DNA from: Mucilaginibacter flavus
GTDB taxonomy: Bacteria > Bacteroidota > Bacteroidia > Sphingobacteriales > Sphingobacteriaceae
DNA length: 54,398 nucleotides
Direction: 5' to 3'
Assembly: GCF_030409315.1 (NCBI RefSeq)
Contig: NZ_JAUFPS010000089.1
Coordinates: forward strand, 1-54,398
How positions within the stretch are numbered: the first letter of the stretch is position 1; each line of letters starts with the position of its first letter. This document shows, in pieces, positions 10,901 through 18,798 of the stretch. A model generated the notes under the pieces. The model saw only the letters and a program-made list of their open reading frames with translations, did not search any database and was not told the origin of the DNA. A program made the translations under genes and the position numbers.

Positions 10901-11834
10901 TGACCCGAATGTAAGGTTCCTTTCTCCTCTTGCGCGACAGGCGGTACAAGGGGGGTGGAGTCCGGCATTGCCGCCCCAACTTCCCTCACCTGACCAGCAG
11001 GCCGCACAGATGTCACAAATGGCTGCGGGGGGCTGGTATCAATTCATACAGGATGCTCAGTCCTGGGAACAGGGCGCCATAGAGGTAGCAGCGGAGGCGT
11101 CAGCAAATGAAACTGCCCAACTGAATTTACAAAATACAGTTAAAAATGCGATGGCAACGCCGGGGGATACGAGGATTTCTAACAACGGAGATGGCACATT
11201 CTCCGTAACGCCCATCAAGGTACAATTGGTATACACAGAGACCGGACAGATCGATCCGCAAACAGGAGAACATTTTAATGTAGAAACATCAAATTACCAC
11301 TATGAAATTGTTGCTGCTTTCGACAACAATCAAAGAAGAGATCCCCCATTAACACATGCTCAGGAATTGGCAAAATATGGTTACATTTTACAAGGGTTTT
11401 CAGCGATTGGAGGAGGGGGAATCTTAAAAGTTGGTAAAACCATTGAAATAGGATCAATTACCACAAATAAGGGATGGGTACAAGATTACATGACGGTCTA
11501 CAATACTAAAACGGCACTTGCGCTTTCGGGATCAGTTACTTATTTTAATGTTTCAAACAAACCGGGATTTACTAGTACATTTTCTGATTGGGCAGGGCCG
11601 GTAACAGAATGGGGGGGCAATTATGGCATTGTGTCATTATCATTTGGCTCCTCAACAACTTATACTACTTGGTCTTTGGGGTTTGGCCCCGGTGTATCTC
11701 TTCCGGAAAAAGGAACGGGAACATATAATTATGGCATTACTTATTTACTAGGCTCTCCCAGGTATATGGGACCTACTCAAAACAATACAGGCCCTATTTC
11801 AAACTGGTATATTAACGGAGGATATAATCAATGA
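7998..11834 (+). CDS. RHS repeat protein with core domain and unknown C-terminal tip (candidate polymorphic toxin)
   Basis: The start at ATG 7998 gives the signal peptide MKKHLTFPFLFIVAASLLFSIQGFCQ and 1278 residues; earlier in-frame starts (7971 TTG, 7986 ATG) only add a short extension. The N-terminus (SYMDGLGRPVQSVGIQAS, then YDKYGRPATVYLPY) is the DUF6443-type leader. Many YD/RHS repeats follow, then the RHS core: DNLGNTRVSF, YYAFGMTM, FYRDYDQVLGRFNAIDP and the closing NKNDPGGDD near residue 960. The remaining 310 residues match no toxin family I recognise. The last 180 residues are Gly-, Thr- and aromatic-rich and beta-like (VSLSFGSSTTYTTWSLGFGPG). Base composition becomes AT-richer from about 11270, at the tip, which fits exchange of toxin tips. 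The next gene overlaps its stop by 4 bp. Confidence 0.88.
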   Translation: MKKHLTFPFLFIVAASLLFSIQGFCQTDNPALVSNNNIRTDIIKVSGVTSASQISPSNSQSRLSYMDGLGRPVQSVGIQASPLQKDIVQPLAYDKYGRPATVYLPYTATTTTGAYQSTAITDQASFYQQSGQQRATDNAPYAVTVYDQSPLDRVVESGAPGTNWQPGTHTVKPVFRLNVAADNIRIWTTAGPSAGYYAETTLSVNDVSDEGGHHILTFTNKLGQTVEKKVQGDSGTWLETVYIYDDLGNLNYQLSPEGVKRLYAGSVSWGATFTATWACVYSYDAKNRLVSKQAAGAAPVYMVYDSYNRLVLMQDGRIRNAYGTADKWYFTKYDVYSRVILLGLYTYATPPNATGTTNQQKLQNYLDGLVYDNTSTFAYEKRQAGTTYGYSSQCFPATVADADVLTVNYYDDYDFNNNGTPPNQFVNPNQSGFATACTIDAGGMLTGTKKRIINVSGNNGGWINQAVFYDNFGNPIQKQTNNLINQSALDISNIAYDIYAGHITQTLQAKTQGTAIKVLTTPTYDIQGRPQQVSIQINSNAPKVIAVYEYNELGQLKDKKLGNTTGSNYLQTVDFRYNIRGWITGINKSNLTDDSGTATNDIWGMTILYDQADASGGIVNTPRYNGQASAIKWKANDVSSTSTNPVRERGYAYAYDAIGRLLSAHYTANGGTSWNAEISGYDETITSYDQNGNIQGLTRNTLASGATVATTIDNLAYAYKNGTVGSNQLDAVKDNATGTTATMGFNDGANTTGEYQYDTNGNLTGDANKSQTITYNDLNKVSKIAVTGGGRIEYMYDASGTRIRKTVYNSSGTVINQLDYMDGFTYQNSALSYFNMPEGKVDVSGTNFTYEYFIADNLGNTRVSFVDNGSGMAKVVQENEYYAFGMTMQGMVVRTAQPTNANKLLYNAGNELQDDLGYENSYSTFYRDYDQVLGRFNAIDPMVDKYADWTPYNFAFNDPGNKNDPGGDDPNVRFLSPLARQAVQGGWSPALPPQLPSPDQQAAQMSQMAAGGWYQFIQDAQSWEQGAIEVAAEASANETAQLNLQNTVKNAMATPGDTRISNNGDGTFSVTPIKVQLVYTETGQIDPQTGEHFNVETSNYHYEIVAAFDNNQRRDPPLTHAQELAKYGYILQGFSAIGGGGILKVGKTIEIGSITTNKGWVQDYMTVYNTKTALALSGSVTYFNVSNKPGFTSTFSDWAGPVTEWGGNYGIVSLSFGSSTTYTTWSLGFGPGVSLPEKGTGTYNYGITYLLGSPRYMGPTQNNTGPISNWYINGGYNQ

Positions 11835-12256
11835 TTAAAATAAAATATGAAATTTCTACAAAAACACAAATTCAGTCTAAGATAATAAAAGAACGATTCT
11901 TGGAACAACTAAATAAGAAAAATAGTTATCAAATTATGGAGAATTATCCGAATATCGTTAAGTTTAGAAATAATATTTGGAGGGTAGGGTCACGTATGAA
12001 TTCGTTTGGTACGGTAGACGGAGGAATCCTCGAAATTCAAAATGGGGAGGAAAATACGGTTAGATTTTCTTATTATATTTCGTCTGTTTTTGATTTTCTC
12101 ATGGTAGTTTTTTTTCTGTTTGCTTCTTTTTTTGTAGATTATCATATCGTTTTTTTAATCCTGCCAATTTTAATAATCTTCATTTTTAGAATTATAAATG
12201 TCAAAAGTATAGGTCGCGAGATGTTTAACAATATTTTGCTTAACAATGCTGCCTAA
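11831..12256 (+). CDS. Small two-TM membrane protein, candidate immunity protein
   Basis: This 141-residue protein starts at an ATG that overlaps the stop of the RHS gene (ATGA), a sign of translational coupling. Residues 1-78 are a soluble, Lys/Asn-rich region with beta-like sequence (KFRNNIWRVGSRMNSFGTVDGGILEIQ). Two hydrophobic segments follow at about 83-102 (FDFLMVVFFLFASFFV) and 104-122 (IVFLILPILIIFIF). The gene is markedly AT-rich, unlike the RHS repeats but like the toxin tip. Its position directly behind a variable RHS tip is typical of immunity genes, and a membrane location would suit a toxin acting at the inner membrane. No family is recognised and the role is inference. Confidence 0.6.
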   Translation: MIKIKYEISTKTQIQSKIIKERFLEQLNKKNSYQIMENYPNIVKFRNNIWRVGSRMNSFGTVDGGILEIQNGEENTVRFSYYISSVFDFLMVVFFLFASFFVDYHIVFLILPILIIFIFRIINVKSIGREMFNNILLNNAA

Positions 12257-12431
12257 TAATGACTCTGTTACTGCTGATAGTCTATTGATCTGTTATTGAT
12301 AGACTCTTGTTTTTCATATTTGTAAGTTCAACTACATTTAGAGATAAAGAGGTAGTAAAACAGGCAAAAAACCGTTCGCTATTTGATATTTTTGTATAAA
12401 GCTCACTTGTATTTTAAGATAATTATTAATA

Positions 12432-12839
12432 ATGATGAAACGAAAACTTAGTGTTAAAGCCTTAATAGTTTTATTATTCATGGTTTCTTGTGCCTACAAC
12501 TCAAAGATTGCTACAGTGAAAAATAATACGTCGAGCACTGTAGCTTGTGCATTACTTAAAAATGGAATTATGACGGACAGTTTGCTTTATAGCGATACAT
12601 CATATATGGGATATTTGATTCAACCCCAACATTATGATACGTATACTCTGCCCGATAGCAATCTAACTAATGCGCCAAATTCAGCGAAAACGTATATTTA
12701 TATACTCAAATTAGACTCTTTAAATAAGTTTCGAAAACTAAAGCTTGTGAATGGAATTTTGACACATTCCTTACTGAAAAAAATTGAAGTTCAATTGAAC
12801 AAAGTTCAGGAACCTGTAGATACCATTTATGTAAAATGA
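12432..12839 (+). CDS. Small lipoprotein, function unknown
   Basis: The 135-residue protein begins MMKRKLSVKALIVLLFMVSC, a lipoprotein signal with the lipid-modified Cys at residue 20. Either of two adjacent ATG codons (12432 or 12435) could start it. The mature part has beta-rich character (VKNNTSSTVACALLKNGIMTDS, then YIYILKLDSLNKFRKLKLVNG) and no family is recognised. It is AT-rich like the preceding candidate immunity gene and lies 175 bp downstream in the same direction. It could be a second, envelope-located immunity gene or an unrelated cargo gene. Confidence 0.6.
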   Translation: MMKRKLSVKALIVLLFMVSCAYNSKIATVKNNTSSTVACALLKNGIMTDSLLYSDTSYMGYLIQPQHYDTYTLPDSNLTNAPNSAKTYIYILKLDSLNKFRKLKLVNGILTHSLLKKIEVQLNKVQEPVDTIYVK

Positions 12840-12910
12840 TTACAACTGGCTTTGTTTTGGCTCCTTGGTGTCACCTAACTGAATACTGTTGTGTGTTCTC
12901 ACCAACATAG

Positions 12911-13192
12911 ATTCGTGATCTATCATGTATTAGCCAAGGATATTTTATCAGACCTAACCATAACCATATCATTGGGCTTTATTGGGAGTGCTTAGCCAAC
13001 CAAGCACAGCAAACTTTTCAGTTTTCGCGACGCAAGCAAGATTTCCTATCAGCATACGCCGGCTTTAATGAATTATACAATTGGCAGTTCGCTCCCCGTC
13101 CGGAGAAGTTGGAGCAGGCGCAGGAAGTGTTACAGCGCCTGCTCGAACTTGCTGGCATCTCGTTTGAGGAACTGGAACACCCAATCGAATAA
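12911..13192 (+). pseudogene. 5'-truncated coding fragment, unknown family
   Basis: The frame is open for 93 codons to a TAA at 13190-13192 but contains no ATG. The amino-acid pattern looks like real protein: LYWECLANQAQQTFQFSRRK, then FNELYNWQFAPRPEKLEQAQ, and a helical end LLELAGISFEELEHPIE. An in-frame stop lies immediately upstream. It is likely the surviving C-terminal part of a lost gene behind the RHS locus. The open minus-strand stretch at 13065-13265 is its shadow. Confidence 0.35.
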
Positions 13193-13249
13193 ACATTGAA
13201 GACAGGTCGTTCTGTCGGTGCAGATCTTTCAAAAACAAGGGGATTGCGA

Positions 13250-13504
13250 TCATAAAACCACCCAATCCCCCACGAGGGTCGTTATTATTTGGGCATCGGT
13301 GTTGGATACATTCCAGTATTGCTGGAGATCATATAAATAAAATAATATTAATCCGCCACCTGTAGACGTACCCAAAGTTGCAAGGGAAAAATACTTTTCA
13401 GAGACGGAGCTTATGTAAGAATATGAAGATTTCTTTTTTGATTCTTGATGGGGCTTCTGGCCTTGTACATCATCATAGTTTCGGTTCAATTTTCGAAAGG
13501 GCAT
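13250..13504 (-). CDS. Doubtful small membrane protein
   Basis: This 84-codon frame starts MPFRKLNRNYDDVQGQ and has one hydrophobic stretch (LATLGTSTGGGLILFYLYDL) at residues 41-60. There is no clear ribosome-binding site and no family match. It lies among decayed fragments, so it may be a remnant rather than a working gene. Confidence 0.25.
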   Translation of the reverse strand: MPFRKLNRNYDDVQGQKPHQESKKKSSYSYISSVSEKYFSLATLGTSTGGGLILFYLYDLQQYWNVSNTDAQIITTLVGDWVVL

Positions 13505-13716
13505 AGCTCTGGATTGTTGTAAGGTTTTAGCTAAATTATGACTTTTTAATGCAAATTTGATGTTGCTTGCTTTGCAGATGCCGTCACAAGTATAAAGAAA
13601 ATCACTTTTTTAGATAGAATCGACTTGAGAGGGTCAGCTGAAGCTTTTTTAGTCGAGAATAGATGAAAAAAGACTAAAAATCACAAAAAAAGTCAGTATT
13701 TTTATAAAAGGCAATT

Positions 13717-13926
13717 TTGAAAAAGTTTAAAAACCGCATTTTTGATATCATAGACAAGGATTTTGGGAATGATTTTCCGGCGAGAAACTCTGCCAAAACA
13801 CTGCCAAAATCACTTAAAAACTGCAAAATGAAAAATCAAAAACCGCTCTCAGAGCATCAAAAACGTAGTTTGAGTAATGCAATAACGGCTCTTAATAATC
13901 CGATATTCTCCACATTGATGCATTAG
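13717..13926 (+). CDS. Doubtful small basic protein
   Basis: The frame gives 69 codons from a TTG, with a basic, helical product (MKKFKNRIFDIIDKDFGNDF, later KPLSEHQKRSLSNAITALNN). It has no recognisable domain and no good start context. The preceding 200 bp show nothing coding. It could be a remnant of a small regulator. Confidence 0.22.
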   Translation: MKKFKNRIFDIIDKDFGNDFPARNSAKTLPKSLKNCKMKNQKPLSEHQKRSLSNAITALNNPIFSTLMH

Positions 13927-14258
13927 CATTTAATTCTTTTTTACTGACGACAGGATTTTATCATCCGTGGACATAAGGTAGCGCTTTGTATTAAAAGGCG
14001 AAGAGGTGAAACAAAAGAAACCGGGGCTATCATTACAAGGGATTGGAATTTAGTACAAAAGGGCACAAGGATGGCGACAGAGGTGACAATTCACTACTTG
14101 CCGCGTATTTTGATACAGATTGGTTACAAATCTTGCAATATAAAAGTAAGCATTTAAAATGTAACAGTAAAATATTTGCTCATCATTATTGACATAACCA
14201 CGGTAGGTTTACTTTTCCAAATTTGACATAGTAACAACCTCAAGTTTTTACTATGTTT
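13927..14258 (+). other. Intergenic stretch with a possible coding scrap
   Basis: Two overlapping plus-strand frames are open here without plausible starts. One, at 14010-14192, reads GYHYKGLEFSTKGHKDGDRG and FDTDWLQILQYKSKHLK before a stop. They suggest a decayed gene but none can be named. The segment also forms the 3' flank of the galactan operon that ends at 14259. Confidence 0.3.
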
Positions 14259-16601
14259 CTATTTGATCTCTAATACTCCAGGAATTAAATTATCCGCAGC
14301 GGCCGAGAGTTTTAATGCTCCCGCTTTTATCCCGGTTGTTATTACAAATGCTGCAATGCCTGCTTCAGCATCCACTATTTTTTTTCCAACAATATTTCCG
14401 TCACCGCTCAAGCTTAATTTTACTTTCTGTTTTGCATCCGGAATAATTGTTCCGTTTTGATCAACGATAGCGGCATAAACAAAAAGTACATCATTTTTAC
14501 CGGCGATCAATTTTCGCCCGCTGTAATCAACCGAGAGCTTCACAGCATAAGGAATTGCGGGAGTTCTTCGTTCGGCGCTTTCAACTACCGATCCATCTAA
14601 ATACCCCTTCGCTACCAGGCTGCCCGCCTGATATGCTATATTGAAAGTGAAAGGGGCGTGCCTGAGGTTACTGCTCATTTTGCCGGTATCGGGAGTTTGT
14701 TTTCCTATCAGCTTTCCATTCAAAAACAGTTCTACCTGGTCGCAGTTGCTATAGATCTTCACGCTTTCTGTTGCAGGATCATTCCAGTAATTGGCGATGA
14801 ATAGCATGGGCTTGCTTTCCGCCGCGTCGCGCTGGCTTTGGTAAAAATAATAAGCAAACTTGGGCAGCCTGAAAATATCCATAATGCCCGATGATTCAAT
14901 ATCCGGCGCGTAGCCTCGTTTATAATCAAACATCAACCAGTTGGCATCACCGGTAATGTTCCCGTTAAGGTTGTCATTATGGGCCTCCTGGAAATTTACA
15001 GCCTGTTGCAGCATCCGTTTTTCGCCATCGCCACGCAGCTGGCGCGAAGTTTTTTCTTCGGCGGTTAAATCTTTGTATTGGGTTTGATTAAAGCCCGCGT
15101 TTTGCGCGTAATACTCCCAGTCGCCATACTCGGCAATCAGGATAGGTTTGCTGTTAAACTTTTTCCAGTAATCTGGCGCTTTGGCATGCTGGCGGGCGGG
15201 GATAAATACATCATACACGGCGTTCATCCAGCCACAGGTATAGGTATCGGTGTATGGTAATTCGGTATGTACAATGGCATGGGCCTTTTCCATGTAATCG
15301 CGCGTCATATCGGTTTCGTTCAACGATGCTTCCCATAAAATAATAGAAGGGTGGTTTCTATCACGATGGATCATATCGGTAATGTTTCGCAGGCTGTTTT
15401 GCTGAAACGTAGCATCGCCAAAAAACTGCCAGCCGGGGGTAGAATCCATTACAAAGATGCCCAACTCATCGCAGGCCGCTAAAAACGCGGGCGATGGCGG
15501 GTAATGCGAGCATCGCACAAAATCAAACCCGGCCTGCTTTATTTTATAGACATCGCGGTATTGGGCGTTATCTGATAAGGCATAACCTATATAAGGATAT
15601 TCCTGGTGGCGGTTGGTACCACGCAATACATATTTGCTGCCGTTAAGATAAAAGCCATCGGTTTTAAAGCTAATTTCCCTGATGCCGGTTTGTATGGATA
15701 CAGAATCAACCAAACGCCCATCGCTCAACACACTCACCACCAGCTTATACAATTGCGGATGCGCCGGCGACCATAAAGCAGGCTTCGGCACTACTAATTG
15801 CTGCTGTATGGTAGTTGTGCCATTTGCATCAATTACCTTCAGCGCTGCGGTAGTAGTAACAACTTGCTTGCCCGAAGCATTATAAAGTACCGCTTTAAGC
15901 TGCACGCGCTGTGCTTTAGTTAAATCGTTTTTCAACTCGGCTTTTACAGTCAGGGTTGCTTTTGCCGATGAGATATTGTCATAATGGATCAGCACACCTC
16001 CTCCATTTACATGGTTTGTTTCTATAGCATCGGTTAGGTATACCTTATTTTTTTTGATAAGCCAGGCATTGCGGTAAATGCCGCTGTAAAAATTAAAATC
16101 GAGATCTTTGATGGGTTTGCCCGGCGGAATTACCGGGTTATCCTGGTTATTGAGCCTGATGAGCAGGCAATTTTGCTTGCCAAATAAAGCCTTAGCTGTA
16201 ATATCAATGTAAACCGGCAAATAGCCGCCGATGTGCGTTTGCAGGAGTTTGCCGTTCAAATAAACATCGGCCAGGTTCATGGCCGCGTCAAGGCGGATGG
16301 CGATATGTTTGCCGGCATCGCCTTTATCCAGCCTAAAAAACTTGCGGTAAAAACAAATGCCCTGCCATTGCTGCACAGTTTTAATAACCGGCTCAATGTT
16401 GGCAGTATGTGGCAGACTAACCGCCTGCCACGCTACCGCTGTTTTAAGGGGATTAAAAAGTTGTTGATTAATACTGGTATCGGCATTTTTTACAAACTCC
16501 CAGTTATTGTTAAAAAGCGTTGTTGATATGGCCTTATCCTGCTGTGCCTTGGCAACAGCCGCTGTAAAAGCGATAAGGGATATTAAAATAATTTTCTTCA
16601 T
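14259..16601 (-). CDS. GH2 glycosidase (probable beta-galactosidase), exported
   Basis: The 780-residue protein has a signal peptide (MKKIILISLIAFTAAVAKAQ). In order it shows the sugar-binding domain (SLPHTANIEPVIKTVQQWQG, FYRKFF, LADVYLNGK), an Ig-like domain, the TIM barrel from about residue 318 (YLNGSKYVLRGTNRHQEYP) and C-terminal DUF4982/Ig-like domains (VELFLNGKLIGKQ near 630). Acid/base E429 lies in WEASLNET and the nucleophile E491 in AEYGDWE, so it should be active. It is the last gene of a minus-strand operon, 7 bp after a GH53 gene. With GH53 neighbours, the expected job is removing galactose from beta-1,4-galacto-oligosaccharides, probably in the periplasm. Exact linkage specificity is inferred from context. 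Confidence 0.92.
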   Translation of the reverse strand: MKKIILISLIAFTAAVAKAQQDKAISTTLFNNNWEFVKNADTSINQQLFNPLKTAVAWQAVSLPHTANIEPVIKTVQQWQGICFYRKFFRLDKGDAGKHIAIRLDAAMNLADVYLNGKLLQTHIGGYLPVYIDITAKALFGKQNCLLIRLNNQDNPVIPPGKPIKDLDFNFYSGIYRNAWLIKKNKVYLTDAIETNHVNGGGVLIHYDNISSAKATLTVKAELKNDLTKAQRVQLKAVLYNASGKQVVTTTAALKVIDANGTTTIQQQLVVPKPALWSPAHPQLYKLVVSVLSDGRLVDSVSIQTGIREISFKTDGFYLNGSKYVLRGTNRHQEYPYIGYALSDNAQYRDVYKIKQAGFDFVRCSHYPPSPAFLAACDELGIFVMDSTPGWQFFGDATFQQNSLRNITDMIHRDRNHPSIILWEASLNETDMTRDYMEKAHAIVHTELPYTDTYTCGWMNAVYDVFIPARQHAKAPDYWKKFNSKPILIAEYGDWEYYAQNAGFNQTQYKDLTAEEKTSRQLRGDGEKRMLQQAVNFQEAHNDNLNGNITGDANWLMFDYKRGYAPDIESSGIMDIFRLPKFAYYFYQSQRDAAESKPMLFIANYWNDPATESVKIYSNCDQVELFLNGKLIGKQTPDTGKMSSNLRHAPFTFNIAYQAGSLVAKGYLDGSVVESAERRTPAIPYAVKLSVDYSGRKLIAGKNDVLFVYAAIVDQNGTIIPDAKQKVKLSLSGDGNIVGKKIVDAEAGIAAFVITTGIKAGALKLSAAADNLIPGVLEIK

Positions 16602-16608
16602 TTAGGTA

Positions 16609-17634
16609 TTACTGGCTGATGTGATAAGCTTTGCTGATGTCATCATAGGTTTTGATGAACGCGTTTGTATTGCCCTGTTTATCAACAAAGGTTTCGCCCC
16701 AGCTAAAGGGTTCCCAAATAAATGAGCCTTTAACCTTATTGCCCGGTAAGGATAAGGCAATATCATTCACCTCCTGTTTATGCTGCGAATATTCGGCTAC
16801 TATCACATCTTGTTTGTAGCGGGTGGTTAAGTCGGTAAGGTTTTTCTTCAGGCTATCGGGTGTGCCGTGCCACTCGGGATAATACGATTCGCCGATGATG
16901 TCAAAATTCACGCCCCGTTTAAGCATGTTATCTAAAAAGTATCTCGATTCGGCATTTTGGCCGCCACAGGCTATGTGCAGCATAATACGGATACGCGGAT
17001 CAAAAGTCCTTACGGCGCTGGTACCTGCTTTTAAAAACCCGGCCAGGGTATCCAGGTTTTTGAGCCTACCATCGGGCCATAAAATGCCGTGGTTTATTTC
17101 GTTACCTACCTGCACCATATCGGGCAGGGTACCTTGCTTTTTAAGCTCTTTTAAAACCAAGGCGGTAAAGGCTTTGATAGAGTCCTGCAACTGTTGGTTG
17201 CTGGCATTTTTCCAGGCTGCAGGTTTGTATTGTTTGGCCGGATCGGCCCAGGTATCGCTGTAATGAAAATCGAGCAGAAAACCCATACCTGCCGCTTTGA
17301 TGCGCAGGGCCATTTTTTTGGTATCTGCCAGGCCGCAATAACCTTTTGGCGAATATCCGCTATCTGCCTTAGGGTTATTAAAGATACGTAGCCTTACATA
17401 GTTAAAGCCATGATCTTTTAAAATGGTAAAGGGATCTTTGTTTACCCCATTATCATAAAACTTACGCCCTTCGGCTTCTAATTGGGGTATAAAAGAGATA
17501 TCGGCACCTACAATCTGCTTAAATTTAACAGGTGAAGTTTTAGCCGGTGAAAGTTTATAAGCCGATAAAGCACCAGTGAGCAGCAAGCCTGCCGTCAACA
17601 TCCCTAACCTGTTAAAAGTGATTTTCATTTCCAT
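16609..17634 (-). CDS. GH53 endo-beta-1,4-galactanase (first of three)
   Basis: The protein has 341 residues and an N-terminal hydrophobic segment (LGMLTAGLLLTGALSAYK) with no lipobox, so it is probably periplasmic or secreted. GH53 hallmarks are present: VRLRIFNNP, LLDFHYSDTWADPAKQ, VQVGNEINHGILWPDG with acid/base E179, and VIVAEYSQH with nucleophile E281, then a barrel-closing KGSFIWEPFSW. Length fits a single GH53 domain. It is the most divergent of the three GH53 copies (GYCGLADTKK replaces the TADVV/NTDDV region). It lies 7 bp before the GH2 gene and 60 bp after the next GH53 gene. Family and activity are well supported; division of labour is unknown. Confidence 0.93.
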   Translation of the reverse strand: MEMKITFNRLGMLTAGLLLTGALSAYKLSPAKTSPVKFKQIVGADISFIPQLEAEGRKFYDNGVNKDPFTILKDHGFNYVRLRIFNNPKADSGYSPKGYCGLADTKKMALRIKAAGMGFLLDFHYSDTWADPAKQYKPAAWKNASNQQLQDSIKAFTALVLKELKKQGTLPDMVQVGNEINHGILWPDGRLKNLDTLAGFLKAGTSAVRTFDPRIRIMLHIACGGQNAESRYFLDNMLKRGVNFDIIGESYYPEWHGTPDSLKKNLTDLTTRYKQDVIVAEYSQHKQEVNDIALSLPGNKVKGSFIWEPFSWGETFVDKQGNTNAFIKTYDDISKAYHISQ

Positions 17635-17694
17635 ATTATTATCGTATAAATTTAAAACAAACCGGGCGTGTTATCATACGCCCGGTTTTTATCT

Positions 17695-18759
17695 TTAATG
17701 CACAAACGCATCCATGGCAACGGTAGGCTTGCCGGTGCTGTCAAAAGCGCCCATGGTATAGCCTTGCCAGCTTGCATAAGCTTCTGGCTCCCAATAAAAC
17801 ACGCCCAAGCCGCCCGATACCGATTTTGTTTTGGTGATCAGATCGGTAAGAAATGATTTACAGGTTGTGGCTGCCGTAACATCCATCCCAGCCTCGCAAA
17901 TCATTACCTGTTTGCCATAACGGCTTACCATATCCTGCATATTGGCCAGGCATTGGCTGTTGATAGATGCCCAGTTGCTGGTTGTTGGGTAGATAGAAAA
18001 GCCGCAAATATCCCAGCTGGCACCATTGGCTTTAAGGCCATCAAAAATCCAGCGGGTGGTGGTATTGTTAAAACCATTAGCCACATGCACAATAACTTTT
18101 GCCGATGGAAAAACAGCCTTCGTAGCATTATAGCCACTGTTAACCAGCCAGGCAAAGTTTTTAAAATTGGTAGCCGATACCGATGCCCGGCCATCCTGCC
18201 ATAACATACCATCGCTGGTTTCATTACCTACCTGTACCCAGGTTGGGGTAATGCCGGCGTTTTTTAACGTAGTTAACGTATTATAGGTATAATTATACAT
18301 GGTGTTCATGAGGGTGGTAAAATCCAGGCTTGCCCAGGCGGCCGGCTTGGTTTGATTACCCGGATCGGCCCAGGTATCGCTGTAATGAAAATCAATCAGG
18401 ATGCTCATACCCGCCGCCGCGGCCCTTTGGGCTTTGGCCACTACGTCGGCAGTGCTGTTATAGGTTGATGACGGGTTTACCCATACCCGCAAACGGATGG
18501 CGGTAATCCCTTTACCTTTCAGCACGGTAAACAAATCCTGTTGGGTGCCGCTGCTGTTATAAAACTTTTTGCCCGATGCTTCCATCTGTGTAACCCAGCT
18601 GGCATCAGAGCCATAAGCAAAGGTGCTTGTAGCCTCCGTTTTTAATTTAGATGTCGCGGCGGCATCTGTCGCGCCGCTTTGTTGTTTTGCGCCTTCTTTT
18701 TGGCAACTCATGCCCAGGCAAAGCACAACTGCTGCCGATAGGGCGGTGATTTTTCTCAT
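17695..18759 (-). CDS. GH53 endo-beta-1,4-galactanase lipoprotein (second)
   Basis: This 354-residue protein starts with a lipoprotein signal (VVLCLGMSCQKEG, Cys19) followed by an Ala/Thr-rich linker, pointing to a surface or outer-membrane lipoprotein. The catalytic domain starts near residue 45. Motifs are LIDFHYSDTWADPGNQTKPA, VQVGNETSDGMLWQDG with acid/base E180, and MICEAGM with nucleophile E289, ending VFYWEPEAY. It is close to the third copy downstream in coordinates (shared WADPG, GNET and DGMLW motifs), so the pair probably arose by tandem duplication. It likely acts on galactan at the cell surface ahead of SusCD import. Confidence 0.94.
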   Translation of the reverse strand: MRKITALSAAVVLCLGMSCQKEGAKQQSGATDAAATSKLKTEATSTFAYGSDASWVTQMEASGKKFYNSSGTQQDLFTVLKGKGITAIRLRVWVNPSSTYNSTADVVAKAQRAAAAGMSILIDFHYSDTWADPGNQTKPAAWASLDFTTLMNTMYNYTYNTLTTLKNAGITPTWVQVGNETSDGMLWQDGRASVSATNFKNFAWLVNSGYNATKAVFPSAKVIVHVANGFNNTTTRWIFDGLKANGASWDICGFSIYPTTSNWASINSQCLANMQDMVSRYGKQVMICEAGMDVTAATTCKSFLTDLITKTKSVSGGLGVFYWEPEAYASWQGYTMGAFDSTGKPTVAMDAFVH

Positions 18760-18798
18760 AATGGATTGTTTTTTGGTTTATAGATTTGGTTTTAATTG

